Part shown: one piece after another, positions 8,257 through 15,100 of the stretch | Layout of the letters: every line of letters starts with the position of its first letter | Numbering within the stretch: the stretch's first letter is position 1 | Position numbers and translations under genes: made by a program | Notes under the pieces: generated by a model | What the model was told of the DNA's origin: nothing | What the model saw: only the letters and a program-made list of their open reading frames with translations | The model's database searches: none | Assembly (NCBI RefSeq): GCF_902807005.1 | Contig: NZ_LR777658.1 | Coordinates: forward strand, 930,001 to 994,000 | DNA length: 64,000 nucleotides | Reading direction: 5' to 3' | DNA from: Chlamydiifrater phoenicopteri | GTDB lineage: Bacteria; Chlamydiota; Chlamydiia; Chlamydiales; Chlamydiaceae

Positions 8257-9202
8257 CTTCGGCGACTACGTCTTCAATAGACTCCTTAAAACTAACGTCC
8301 CTCCTACCTTCACTATGTCGGATGACACCACAGATGCTAACGTTGCAAGTAATTTTACAGCAGATCCTAGTTTGCCTAACAAAGCTCTGCACAAAAATAT
8401 GACTCAATCCGAGCTCTATACCAATGCAGGGTACCTCGCTCTCAATGTATGGGATCGTTTCGACATCTTCTGTACACTAGGCACCACTAACGCTTACATC
8501 AAAGGATCTTCTAATGCCTTCAACTTAGTAGGCTTATTGGGAGTAGATCAAGTAGAAACTACGTCTGGTATTGATAAATCTGTTCCCAATGCTTCTATTA
8601 GCAATGCTTTCGTGGAGCTTTATACAGATGCTGAGTTTTCTTGGAGTATCGGCGCCAGAGGAGCCCTATGGGAATGCGGGTGTGCTACCCTTGGAGCTGA
8701 ATTCCAATATGCTCAAGCAAAACCTCAAGTCTCCCAACTCAATGTCGTCTCTAACGTCGCTCAATTCTCTATCACCCATCCTAAGGGATTTGTTGGCGAA
8801 GAAGCTAAATTACCTTTACCCACGTTAGGAAGCACTTCTCTTGTACCAGCATTTTCAAAAACAAAATCTATATCTGCAAACTATAACGAGTGGCAGGTGG
8901 GGTTAGCTCTAACTTATAGACTTAACTTTATCTCCCCTTACGTCGGCATCAAATGGGCAAGAGCCAAAATAGACTTCGATGGCGCCTACGTCGCTCAACC
9001 TCAGCTAGAAGAACAAAAATTTGATTTGTTTACTTGGAATCCAACCTTGTCGGGCTCCGCAGCAAAAGGAACCGAGTTAGCGGATGTGTTAACCAAAGTA
9101 TCCGTCACCTTGAATAAATTAAAGTCTAGAGAACCAGCTTCTCTATTAAAAATAGAGAAGCTTATACATAGGCTTTTCTGTAAGAAAAGCCTTTCCTCTT
9201 AA
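8234..9202 (+). CDS. Silent ompA cassette 2 (main match to the expressed gene)
   Basis: The layout is as in cassette 1, with MOMP homology from 8234 to 9130. VD1 begins MSDDTTDANVASNFTADP, VD2 has VDQVETTSGIDKSVPN, VD3 has TLGSTSLVPAFSKTKSI, and VD4 has EEQKFDLFTWNPTLSGSAAK. Bases 8720-9042 are identical to ompA 1-323. Identity ends inside the shared ACTTGGAATCC, after which the expressed gene follows cassette 1. The tail after 9130 reads through the spacer hairpins to a stop at 9200. No promoter or secretion signal is present. Confidence 0.88.
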   Translation, partial: ALSLRAGFFGDYVFNRLLKTNVPPTFTMSDDTTDANVASNFTADPSLPNKALHKNMTQSELYTNAGYLALNVWDRFDIFCTLGTTNAYIKGSSNAFNLVGLLGVDQVETTSGIDKSVPNASISNAFVELYTDAEFSWSIGARGALWECGCATLGAEFQYAQAKPQVSQLNVVSNVAQFSITHPKGFVGEEAKLPLPTLGSTSLVPAFSKTKSISANYNEWQVGLALTYRLNFISPYVGIKWARAKIDFDGAYVAQPQLEEQKFDLFTWNPTLSGSAAKGTELADVLTKVSVTLNKLKSREPASLLKIEKLIHRLFCKKSLSS

Positions 9203-9231
9203 GCCCGCGCTCTCTCTTTACGCGCGGGCTT
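9136..9231 (+). repeat. Cassette spacer S2: hairpin triplet
   Basis: HP1 is AGCTTCTCTATT/AATAGAGAAGCT (9136-9162), HP2 is AGGCTTTTCT/AGAAAAGCCT (9170-9192), and HP3 is AAGCCCGCGC/GCGCGGGCTT (9201-9231). Confidence 0.9.
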
Positions 9232-10144
9232 CTTCGGCGACTACGTCTTCAATAGACTCCTTAAAACTAACGTTCCCCCTACCTTCACTATGTCTAGCAA
9301 GACAGATGCTGACAGCGGAACTGCATCTGATTTTTCAGGGAACCCAGATCTTCCTAACAAAGCTTTGCATAAAAACATGACTCAATCCGAGCTATACACC
9401 AATGCAGGCTACCTCGCTCTCAATGTCTGGGATCGCTTCGATGTCTTCTGTACTTTAGGCACTACTAACGCCTATATCAAAGGATCTTCCAATGCTTTCA
9501 ATCTTGTTGGATTGTTAGGTCTCAATGCCGCAGATAACAATAATGAGGCTTTCCCTAATGCCTCTGTCGGCAATGCCTTCGTAGAACTCTACACAGACGC
9601 TGAATTCTCTTGGAGTATAGGCGCTAGAGGCGCTCTCTGGGAATGTGGGTGTGCTACCCTAGGAGCAGAATTCCAATACGCGCAAGCAAAACCTCAAGTC
9701 TCCCAACTCAACGTCGTCTCTAATGTCGCTCAATTCTCTATAGACCACCCTAAAGGGTTTACTGGAGCAGAAGCCAAGCTGCCCCTACCTAACAAAGGAA
9801 CACCCACTTTTGCCCCAAACTTATCAAATACTAAATCTATTTCTGCAAATTATAGTGAGTGGCAAGTAGGGCTTGCTCTCGCTTATAGGCTCAACTTTAT
9901 CTCCCCTTATGTCGGTATCAAGTGGGCTAGAGCAAAAATAGACTTCGATGGCGCCTACGTTGCCCAACCTCAATTAGATACCGATAAAGATAAATTTGAT
10001 CTGGTGACCTGGAATCCATCTTTAATGGGATCCGGCACAGATGGAACAAATCAGGCAGATATCTTAACAAAGGTATCCGTTACCTTGAATAAATTAAAGT
10101 CTAGAGCACCAGCTTCTCTGTTAAAAATAGAGAAGCTTATATAA
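9209..10144 (+). CDS. Silent ompA cassette 3
   Basis: MOMP homology runs from 9209 to 10105. VD1 begins MSSKTDADSGTASDFSGNP, VD2 is LNAADNNNEAFPNASV, VD3 has NKGTPTFAPNLSNTKSI, and VD4 has DTDKDKFDLVTWNPSLMGSG. The frame is intact. Length differences from its neighbours are whole codons confined to the variable domains. It ends in spacer-encoded residues (KIEKLI) rather than the MOMP C-terminus, so any product would be a truncated barrel. Confidence 0.87.
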   Translation, partial: ALSLRAGFFGDYVFNRLLKTNVPPTFTMSSKTDADSGTASDFSGNPDLPNKALHKNMTQSELYTNAGYLALNVWDRFDVFCTLGTTNAYIKGSSNAFNLVGLLGLNAADNNNEAFPNASVGNAFVELYTDAEFSWSIGARGALWECGCATLGAEFQYAQAKPQVSQLNVVSNVAQFSIDHPKGFTGAEAKLPLPNKGTPTFAPNLSNTKSISANYSEWQVGLALAYRLNFISPYVGIKWARAKIDFDGAYVAQPQLDTDKDKFDLVTWNPSLMGSGTDGTNQADILTKVSVTLNKLKSRAPASLLKIEKLI

Positions 10145-10205
10145 GGGCTTTTCTATAAGAAAAGCCTCCCTCTTAAGCCCGCGCTCTCTCTTTACGCGCG
10201 GGCTT
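10111..10205 (+). repeat. Cassette spacer S3: hairpin triplet
   Basis: HP1 is AGCTTCTCT/AGAGAAGCT (10111-10137), HP2 is GGCTTTTCT/AGAAAAGCC (about 10146-10166), and HP3 is AAGCCCGCGC/GCGCGGGCTT (10175-10205). Confidence 0.88.
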
Positions 10206-11106
10206 CTTCGGCGACTACGTCTTCAATAGACTCCTTAAAACTAACGTCCCTCCTACCTTCAAAATGTCCAACCAAACAACCGCCGCAGGAAACGGTAGTT
10301 TCACAGAAGCTGTAGTCGCCAACGTAGCCTTGCATAAAAATATGACTCAATCGGAGCTCTATACCAATGCGGGCTATCTCGCCCTCAATATCTGGGATCG
10401 TTTCGATCTTTTCTGCACCCTAGGCACCACCAATGCCTACATCAAAGGACCTTCTAACGCCTTTAATCTTATCGGCATGCTAGGAAATACTGATGCTGCT
10501 GAAGACGGATCAGACAAAGCCGCATTCCCAAACGCTTCTATTGGGAATGCTTTTGTAGAACTGTACACAGATGCGGAATTTTCCTGGAGTATCGGAGCTA
10601 GGGGAGCCCTATGGGAATGTGGGTGTGCTACTCTGGGAACGGAATTCCAATATGCTCAAGCTAAACCCCAAGTCTCCCAACTCAACGTCGTCTCTAACGT
10701 CGCTCAATTCTCCATAGACCATCCTAAAGGTTTTACTGGAGCAGAAGCTAAACTCCCATTGCCTACAAAAACAGGAACCTCTTCTCCAGATCTAGCTAAG
10801 GCTAAATCTGTAACAACAAACTACAGTGAATGGCAAGTGGGACTCTCTTTAGCATATAGACTCAACTTTGTCTCTCCTTATGTCGGCATCAAATGGTCAA
10901 GAGCCAAAATAGACTTCGATGGAGCCTACATCGCTCAACCTTCTCTAGAATAAGAAAAATTTGACTTGATAACATGGAATCCTACTTTAGGAGGAATAAA
11001 CACTCCTGGAGATGATGAAGATTTCCTCAGAAAAGTATCCGTTACCTTGAATAAATTAAAGTCTAAGGGCTTAGCTTCTCTATTTCTAATAGAGAAGCTT
11101 ATATAA
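10183..11106 (+). pseudogene. Silent ompA cassette 4 with an in-frame stop in VD4
   Basis: MOMP homology runs from 10183 to 11065. VD1 begins MSNQTTAAGNGSFTEAVVAN, and VD2 has NTDAAEDGSDKAAFPN. A TAA at 10951-10953 interrupts the frame right after QPSLE, where other cassettes read a sense codon. Beyond it the same frame continues cleanly (EKFDLITWNPTLGGINT, then KVSVTLNKLKS) to a stop at 11104. This is a single nonsense change in VD4. The copy could still donate VD1-VD3, but transfer of VD4 would truncate MOMP. It also has one unusual constant-block residue (KGPSN instead of KGSSN). Confidence 0.88.
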
Positions 11107-11167
11107 AGGCTTTTCTTACAGAAAAGCCTTCCTCTTAAGCCCGCGCTCTCTCTTTACGCGCGGGCTT
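11073..11167 (+). repeat. Cassette spacer S4: hairpin triplet
   Basis: HP1 is AGCTTCTCTATT/AATAGAGAAGCT (11073-11099), HP2 is AAGGCTTTTCT/AGAAAAGCCTT (11106-11130), and HP3 is AAGCCCGCGC/GCGCGGGCTT (11137-11167). Confidence 0.9.
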
Positions 11168-12098
11168 CTTCGGCGACTACGTCTTCAATAGACTCCTCAA
11201 AACTAACGTCCTCCCTACTTTCCAAGGAATGGGAGAAGCACCAACAAGCACAGTAGGAACTCCGACAACCCCAACACCCAGAGACAACGTAGCTTTACAT
11301 AAAAATATGTCTCAATCAGAGTTTTATACCAATGCAGGCTACCTCGCTCTCAATATCTGGGACCGTTTCGATGTCTTCTGTACACTAGGCACCACTAACG
11401 CCTACATCAAAGGATCTTCCAACGCTTTCAATCTTCTCGGACTTCTTGGAGCAGAAACAAACGGAACAAATCTGCCTAACGTTTCTATTGGGAACGCTTT
11501 CGTGGAGCTTTATACAGACGCTGAATTTTCCTGGAGTATCGGTGCTAGAGGAGCCCTATGGGAATGTGGGTGTGCGACTCTAGGAGCTGAATTCCAATAC
11601 GCTCAAGCGAAACCCCAAGTCTCCCAGCTTAATGTTGTCTCTAACGTTGCTCAATTCTCTATCACTCATCCTAAAGGATTCGTCGGGGATCTAGCTAAAT
11701 TGCCTTTACCAAATATTAAAACGCCAACTTTTTCTCCTGACCAAACTTTAGCAAAAGCTATAACAGCAAATTACAATGAGTGGCAGATTGGACTGGCTTT
11801 AGCTTATAGGCTTAACTTCATCTCCCCCTACGTAGGCATCAAATGGTCAAAAGCTAAAATAGATTTCGACGGAGCCTTTATTGCTCAGCCTCAATTAGAT
11901 GCAGACAAAGAAAAATTAGATATGCAGACTTGGAACCCTACTCTATTAGGAACAGCGGCTTCTCCTGGAGCCAATACGGACGTGTTAACTCAAGTATCCG
12001 TCACCTTGAATAAATTAAAGTCTAGAAAGTCTACAGGATTCGTCACCGGAGCTACCTTAATTGATGCTGATAAATTTGCAGTAACAGTTGAAGGATGA
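11145..12098 (+). CDS. Silent ompA cassette 5 with a 3' extension into the MOMP constant C-terminus
   Basis: VD1 begins MGEAPTSTVGTPTTPTPRD, VD2 has AETNGTNLPNVSI, VD3 has NIKTPTFSPDQTLAKAI, and VD4 has DADKEKLDMQTWNPTLLGTA. Unlike cassettes 1-4, homology to ompA continues past KLKSRK through STGFVTGATLIDADKFAVTVEG to 12095. That extension is identical to ompA 401-477. It then breaks into a TGA, so the last two beta-strands are missing. It is the last of the forward block and has no spacer triplet after it. Its intact right end suggests that it marks an end of the original tandem array. Confidence 0.87.
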   Translation, partial: ALSLRAGFFGDYVFNRLLKTNVLPTFQGMGEAPTSTVGTPTTPTPRDNVALHKNMSQSEFYTNAGYLALNIWDRFDVFCTLGTTNAYIKGSSNAFNLLGLLGAETNGTNLPNVSIGNAFVELYTDAEFSWSIGARGALWECGCATLGAEFQYAQAKPQVSQLNVVSNVAQFSITHPKGFVGDLAKLPLPNIKTPTFSPDQTLAKAITANYNEWQIGLALAYRLNFISPYVGIKWSKAKIDFDGAFIAQPQLDADKEKLDMQTWNPTLLGTAASPGANTDVLTQVSVTLNKLKSRKSTGFVTGATLIDADKFAVTVEG

Positions 12099-12116
12099 TC
12101 TTAGAGTTGTCCACAT

Positions 12117-13028
12117 CTAGATACTATTGCTCTTTCTAGACTTTAATTTATTCAAGGTGACGGATACTTTTGTTAGGACATCTGAGAAGGCATTATTTGT
12201 TTCCCCTGCAGCAGCTTCTCCAGCTAAAGTAGGATTCCAAGTATGCATCTCTAATCTTTCTGTCACTAATTGAGGTTGGGCGACGTAGGCTCCATCGAAA
12301 TCTATTTTAGCTTTTGACCATTTGATGCCGACGTAAGGAGCGATAAAGTTAAGTCTATAGGTTAGAGCAAGCCCTACTTGCCATTCACTATAGTTTGAAG
12401 AAATAGGTTTTGCCTTGCTCATATCAGGAGTAAAAGGTGCGGCATCACTTTTATGAAGGGGTAGTTTAGCATTTTCTCCGGTGAAGCCCTTGGGATGATC
12501 GATGGAGAATTGAGCGACGTTAGAGACGACGTTGAGTTGGGAGACTTGAGGTTTCGCTTGAGCGTATTGGAATTCAGCTCCAAGTGTTGCGCATCCGCAT
12601 TCCCAGAGAGCGCCTCTAGCACCAATGCTCCAAGAGAATTCAGCATCTGTATAAAGCTCTATGAAAGCATTTCCTATAGTAACATTTGGCAGGGCATTTT
12701 GCGAAATAGCATCACTGGCTCCTATTAGTCCGATGAGATTAAAAGCTGTGGAAGACCCTTTGATGTAGGCATTAGTGGTGCCTAGAGTACAGAAGAGGTC
12801 GAAGCGATCCCAGATGTTGAGAGCGAGGTAGCCTGCATTAGTATAGAGCTCTGACTGAGTCATGTCTTTATGAAGCGCTACATTAGATAATTCCGTAGGG
12901 GTTTCAAAAGTTGAAGATGCTGCATCTGCAGAGGGAGCAGCAGCCATTCTGAAGGTAGGAGGGACGTTAGTTTTAAGGAGTCTATTGAAGACGTAGTCGC
13001 CGAAGAAGCCCGCGCGTAAAGAGAGAGC
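12117..13028 (-). CDS. Silent ompA cassette 6 (reverse block)
   Basis: Read on the - strand, homology runs from 13028 to 12132 and keeps AGTCTAGAAAG at its right end. VD1 begins MAAAPSADAASSTFETPTEL, VD2 has ASDAISQNALPNVTI, VD3 has HKSDAAPFTPDMSKAKPI, and VD4 is VTERLEMHTWNPTLAGEA. It converges with cassette 5 across a unique 35-base junction (12096-12131) without a hairpin triplet. The frame is intact, and no promoter or signal sequence is present. Confidence 0.87.
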   Translation of the reverse strand, partial: ALSLRAGFFGDYVFNRLLKTNVPPTFRMAAAPSADAASSTFETPTELSNVALHKDMTQSELYTNAGYLALNIWDRFDLFCTLGTTNAYIKGSSTAFNLIGLIGASDAISQNALPNVTIGNAFIELYTDAEFSWSIGARGALWECGCATLGAEFQYAQAKPQVSQLNVVSNVAQFSIDHPKGFTGENAKLPLHKSDAAPFTPDMSKAKPISSNYSEWQVGLALTYRLNFIAPYVGIKWSKAKIDFDGAYVAQPQLVTERLEMHTWNPTLAGEAAAGETNNAFSDVLTKVSVTLNKLKSRKSNSI

Positions 13029-13099
13029 GTGGGCTTAAGAGGAAAGGCTTTTCTTACAGAAAAGCCTTTATATAAGCTTCTCTATTAGAAATAGAGAAA
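13006..13099 (-). repeat. Cassette spacer S5: hairpin triplet (reverse)
   Basis: HP3 is AAGCCCGCGC with GCGTGGGCTT (13006-13036, one G-T pair), HP2 is AAAGGCTTTTCT/AGAAAAGCCTTT (13043-13069), and HP1 is AGCTTCTCTATT with AATAGAGAA (13075-13099). Confidence 0.87.
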
Positions 13100-13979
13100 C
13101 TAAACCCTTAGACTTTAATTTATTCAAGGTGACGGATACTTTAGTTAAAATGTCTACGTCTGTCGTAGCTTGGATGTTATTCCCAGCTAAAGTGGGATTC
13201 CAAGTGAACATATCTAATTTTTCAGTAGTTAATTGAGGTTGGGCGATGTAAGCTTCGTCGAAATCTATTTTTGCTCTTGCCCATTTAATGCCGACGTAAG
13301 GAGAAATAAAGTTAAGCCTGTAAGCTAAAGCGAGTCCCACCTGCCACTCATTGTAGTTTGCAGATATAGGTTTTGTTTTTGTTAAATCAGGAGCAAAAGA
13401 AGTTCCTCCCACATCTGGTAGAGGAAGCTTGGCTAGATCCCCAACAAATCCTTTAGGATGGTCAATAGAGAATTGAGCGACGTTAGAGACGACATTGAGT
13501 TGAGAGACTTGAGGTTTAGCTTGAGCGTACTGGAACTCCGCTCCTAGAGTAGCACATCCGCATTCCCAGAGAGCGCCTCTAGCACCAATGCTCCAAGAGA
13601 ATTCAGCATCTGTATAAAGCTCAACAAAAGCATTGCTAATATTCGCATTTGGGATATCCGCGCTTGCAGTAGCTTTGCCTATTAATCCAACTAAGTTAAA
13701 AGCTGCAGAAGATCCTTTGACATAGGCGTTGGTGGTACCCAGGGTGCAGAAGACGTCGAAGCGATCCCAGATATTGAGGGCGAGGTAACCAGCATTGGTA
13801 TAGAGCTCAGACTGAGTCATATTTTTGTGTAAAGCTTCGTTTGTTCGTTCTATGAGTACGGTAGTATTAGCTGCTGTGCTTGTAGGAGCCTCGGCCATTT
13901 TGAAGGTAGGGGGAACGTTAGTTTTAAGGAGTCTATTGAAGACGTAGTCGCCGAAGAAGCCCGCGCGTAAAGAGAGAGC
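13068..13979 (-). CDS. Silent ompA cassette 7 (reverse block)
   Basis: Homology runs from 13979 to 13109 on the - strand. VD1 begins MAEAPTSTAANTTVLIERTN, VD2 has KATASADIPNANI, VD3 has DVGGTSFAPDLTKTKPI, and VD4 has TTEKLDMFTWNPTLAGNN. The last codons (KGLVSLFLIEKLI) are encoded by HP1 of the spacer. The frame is intact. It keeps the constant region from SWSIGARGALWECGCATLG to QAKPQVSQLNVV. Confidence 0.87.
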   Translation of the reverse strand, partial: ALSLRAGFFGDYVFNRLLKTNVPPTFKMAEAPTSTAANTTVLIERTNEALHKNMTQSELYTNAGYLALNIWDRFDVFCTLGTTNAYVKGSSAAFNLVGLIGKATASADIPNANISNAFVELYTDAEFSWSIGARGALWECGCATLGAEFQYAQAKPQVSQLNVVSNVAQFSIDHPKGFVGDLAKLPLPDVGGTSFAPDLTKTKPISANYNEWQVGLALAYRLNFISPYVGIKWARAKIDFDEAYIAQPQLTTEKLDMFTWNPTLAGNNIQATTDVDILTKVSVTLNKLKSKGLVSLFLIEKLI

Positions 13980-14053
13980 GCGGGCTTAAGAGGAAGGCTT
14001 TTCTTACAGAAAAGCCCATAGTAAGAAGCTTCTCTAATTCTTATAGAGAAGCT
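13957..14053 (-). repeat. Cassette spacer S6: hairpin triplet (reverse)
   Basis: HP3 is AAGCCCGCGC/GCGCGGGCTT (13957-13987), HP2 is GGCTTTTCT/AGAAAAGCC (about 13996-14016), and HP1 is AGCTTCTCTA/TAGAGAAGCT (14027-14053). Confidence 0.88.
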
Positions 14054-15057
14054 CGTCCTCTAGACTTTAATTTATTCAAGGTGACGGATACTTTTGTTAG
14101 CACGTCTGCTTGTTCTGTCCCGTCAGTGGCGGTCCCTCCTTGTAGGGTGGGATTCCAAGTAAGCAAATCAAATTTCGCCGTAGAAAGTTGAGGCTGGGCA
14201 ACGTAAGCTCCATCGAAGTCGACTTTGGCTCTAGACCACTTGATGCCGACGTAAGGAGAAATAAAGTTCAGCCTATAAGCTAGGGCTAGTCCTACTTGCC
14301 ACTCACTGTAGTTTGTAGATAAGAATTTTGTTTTTGAAAACTCAGGGACTGTAGATGTAGTTCCTGTTGTGGGCAAAGGCAATTTAGCGTCTTCACCAAC
14401 AAATCCTTTAGGATGGTCGATAGAGAATTGAGCGACGTTAGAGACGACATTGAGCTGAGAGACTTGAGGTTTTGCCTGAGCATATTGGAATTCTGCTCCT
14501 AAAGTTGCACATCCGCATTCCCAGAGAGCCCCTCTAGCGCCGATGCTCCAGGAGAATTCTGCATCTGTATAAAGCTCCACAAAAGCATTTCCAATTGAGA
14601 CATTGGGGAGGGCCTTGTCAATCCCTGAAGCATCTGCATCTTGGTTCCCAATAAGTCCGACAAGATTAAAGGCATTGGAAGATCCCTTGATGTAGGCATT
14701 GGTAGTGCCTAAGGTGCAGAAGATGTCGAAACGATCCCAGATGTTGAGAGCGAGATATCCTGCGTTGGTATAGAGCTCCGATTGAATCATATTTTTATGC
14801 AGAGCTTTGTTGGGTAGTGTGGAGTCTCCGGAAAAATGTGATGCTGTAGTGGTATCTGCATCTTTAGTAGACATAGTGAAGGTAGGGGGGACGTTAGTTT
14901 TGAGGAGTCTATTGAAGACGTAGTCGCCGAAGAAGCCCGCGCGTAAAGAGAGAGCGTCGCACCAAGTGGAGCATGGGTCGCATGGATCTCCGCTAGCACC
15001 TTCCCATAATACACCATCTATTAAAAGGCTTGGTTCACCAGGATTTAGTATAAGGGA
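14041..15057 (-). CDS. Silent ompA cassette 8 with a 5' extension into the MOMP N-terminus
   Basis: The - strand frame is open from just after a stop at 15060-15058. It starts near NPGEPSLLIDGVLWEG (about 15045), passes the Cys-rich GDPCDPCSTWCDA (15000-14953) and then continues as in the other cassettes. Thus it keeps mature MOMP N-terminal sequence that cassettes 1-7 lack, but no signal peptide. VD1 begins MSTKDADTTTASHFSGDS, VD2 has NQDADASGIDKALPN, VD3 has TTGTTSTVPEFSKTKFL, and VD4 has STAKFDLLTWNPTLQGGT. It is the 5'-most copy of the reverse block and is adjacent to the sctC 3' end. No hairpin triplet precedes it. Confidence 0.87.
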   Translation of the reverse strand, partial: SLILNPGEPSLLIDGVLWEGASGDPCDPCSTWCDALSLRAGFFGDYVFNRLLKTNVPPTFTMSTKDADTTTASHFSGDSTLPNKALHKNMIQSELYTNAGYLALNIWDRFDIFCTLGTTNAYIKGSSNAFNLVGLIGNQDADASGIDKALPNVSIGNAFVELYTDAEFSWSIGARGALWECGCATLGAEFQYAQAKPQVSQLNVVSNVAQFSIDHPKGFVGEDAKLPLPTTGTTSTVPEFSKTKFLSTNYSEWQVGLALAYRLNFISPYVGIKWSRAKVDFDGAYVAQPQLSTAKFDLLTWNPTLQGGTATDGTEQADVLTKVSVTLNKLKSRGRASL

Positions 15058-15059
15058 TT

Positions 15060-15084
15060 ATCCCCTAGCTTTCTGCTAGGGGAT
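15060..15084 (-). terminator. Hairpin at the end of the T3SS operon
   Basis: ATCCCCTAGC (15060-15069) pairs with GCTAGGGGAT (15075-15084) with a 5-base loop, 17 bases after the sctC stop on the - strand. No strong T-run follows on the - strand, so this may be an attenuator or a processed 3' end rather than a classical terminator. Confidence 0.55.
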
Positions 15085-15100
15085 ATGACGTTATTAAGTA

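Larger units (their letters stand above)
7190..15057. repeat. Silent ompA (MOMP) cassette array: eight donor copies, 5 forward and 3 reverse
   Basis: Eight partial ompA copies of about 0.9 kb lie at 7265-8194, 8234-9202, 9209-10144, 10183-11106 and 11145-12098 (+), then 12117-13028, 13068-13979 and 14041-15057 (-). Each runs from ALSLRAGFFGDYVFNRLLKT to SVTLNKLKS and spans all four MOMP variable domains in between. None has a promoter, signal peptide or complete C-terminus. Constant blocks are almost identical among copies, while four short segments differ in sequence and length by whole codons. Copies are separated by a conserved hairpin triplet. The array fills the space between tRNA-Thr and sctC. 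I infer it to be a donor library for gene conversion into ompA at the left edge of the window. Confidence 0.93.

Noticed and set aside
7190-14053. Spacer hairpins as ordinary rho-independent terminators
   Set aside because: They come in threes, mostly lack T-runs on the coding strand, and one arm lies in coding sequence; a terminator role for one of them cannot be excluded.
7349-14874. The ATG-started frames of the cassettes as independent MOMP-like genes
   Set aside because: The ATG lies inside variable domain 1, homology to MOMP continues in frame upstream, no ribosome site, promoter or signal peptide is present, and the C-terminus comes from spacer hairpins. They are reported as silent cassettes instead.
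7190-15057. CRISPR array or Pmp gene cluster
   Set aside because: Repeat units are about 0.9 kb with coding potential, not short direct repeats with spacers, and the proteins lack GGAI/FxxN repeats of Pmp autotransporters.
7190-15057. Insertion sequence or phage origin of the array
   Set aside because: No transposase, integrase, terminal repeats or target duplications are visible on either strand.
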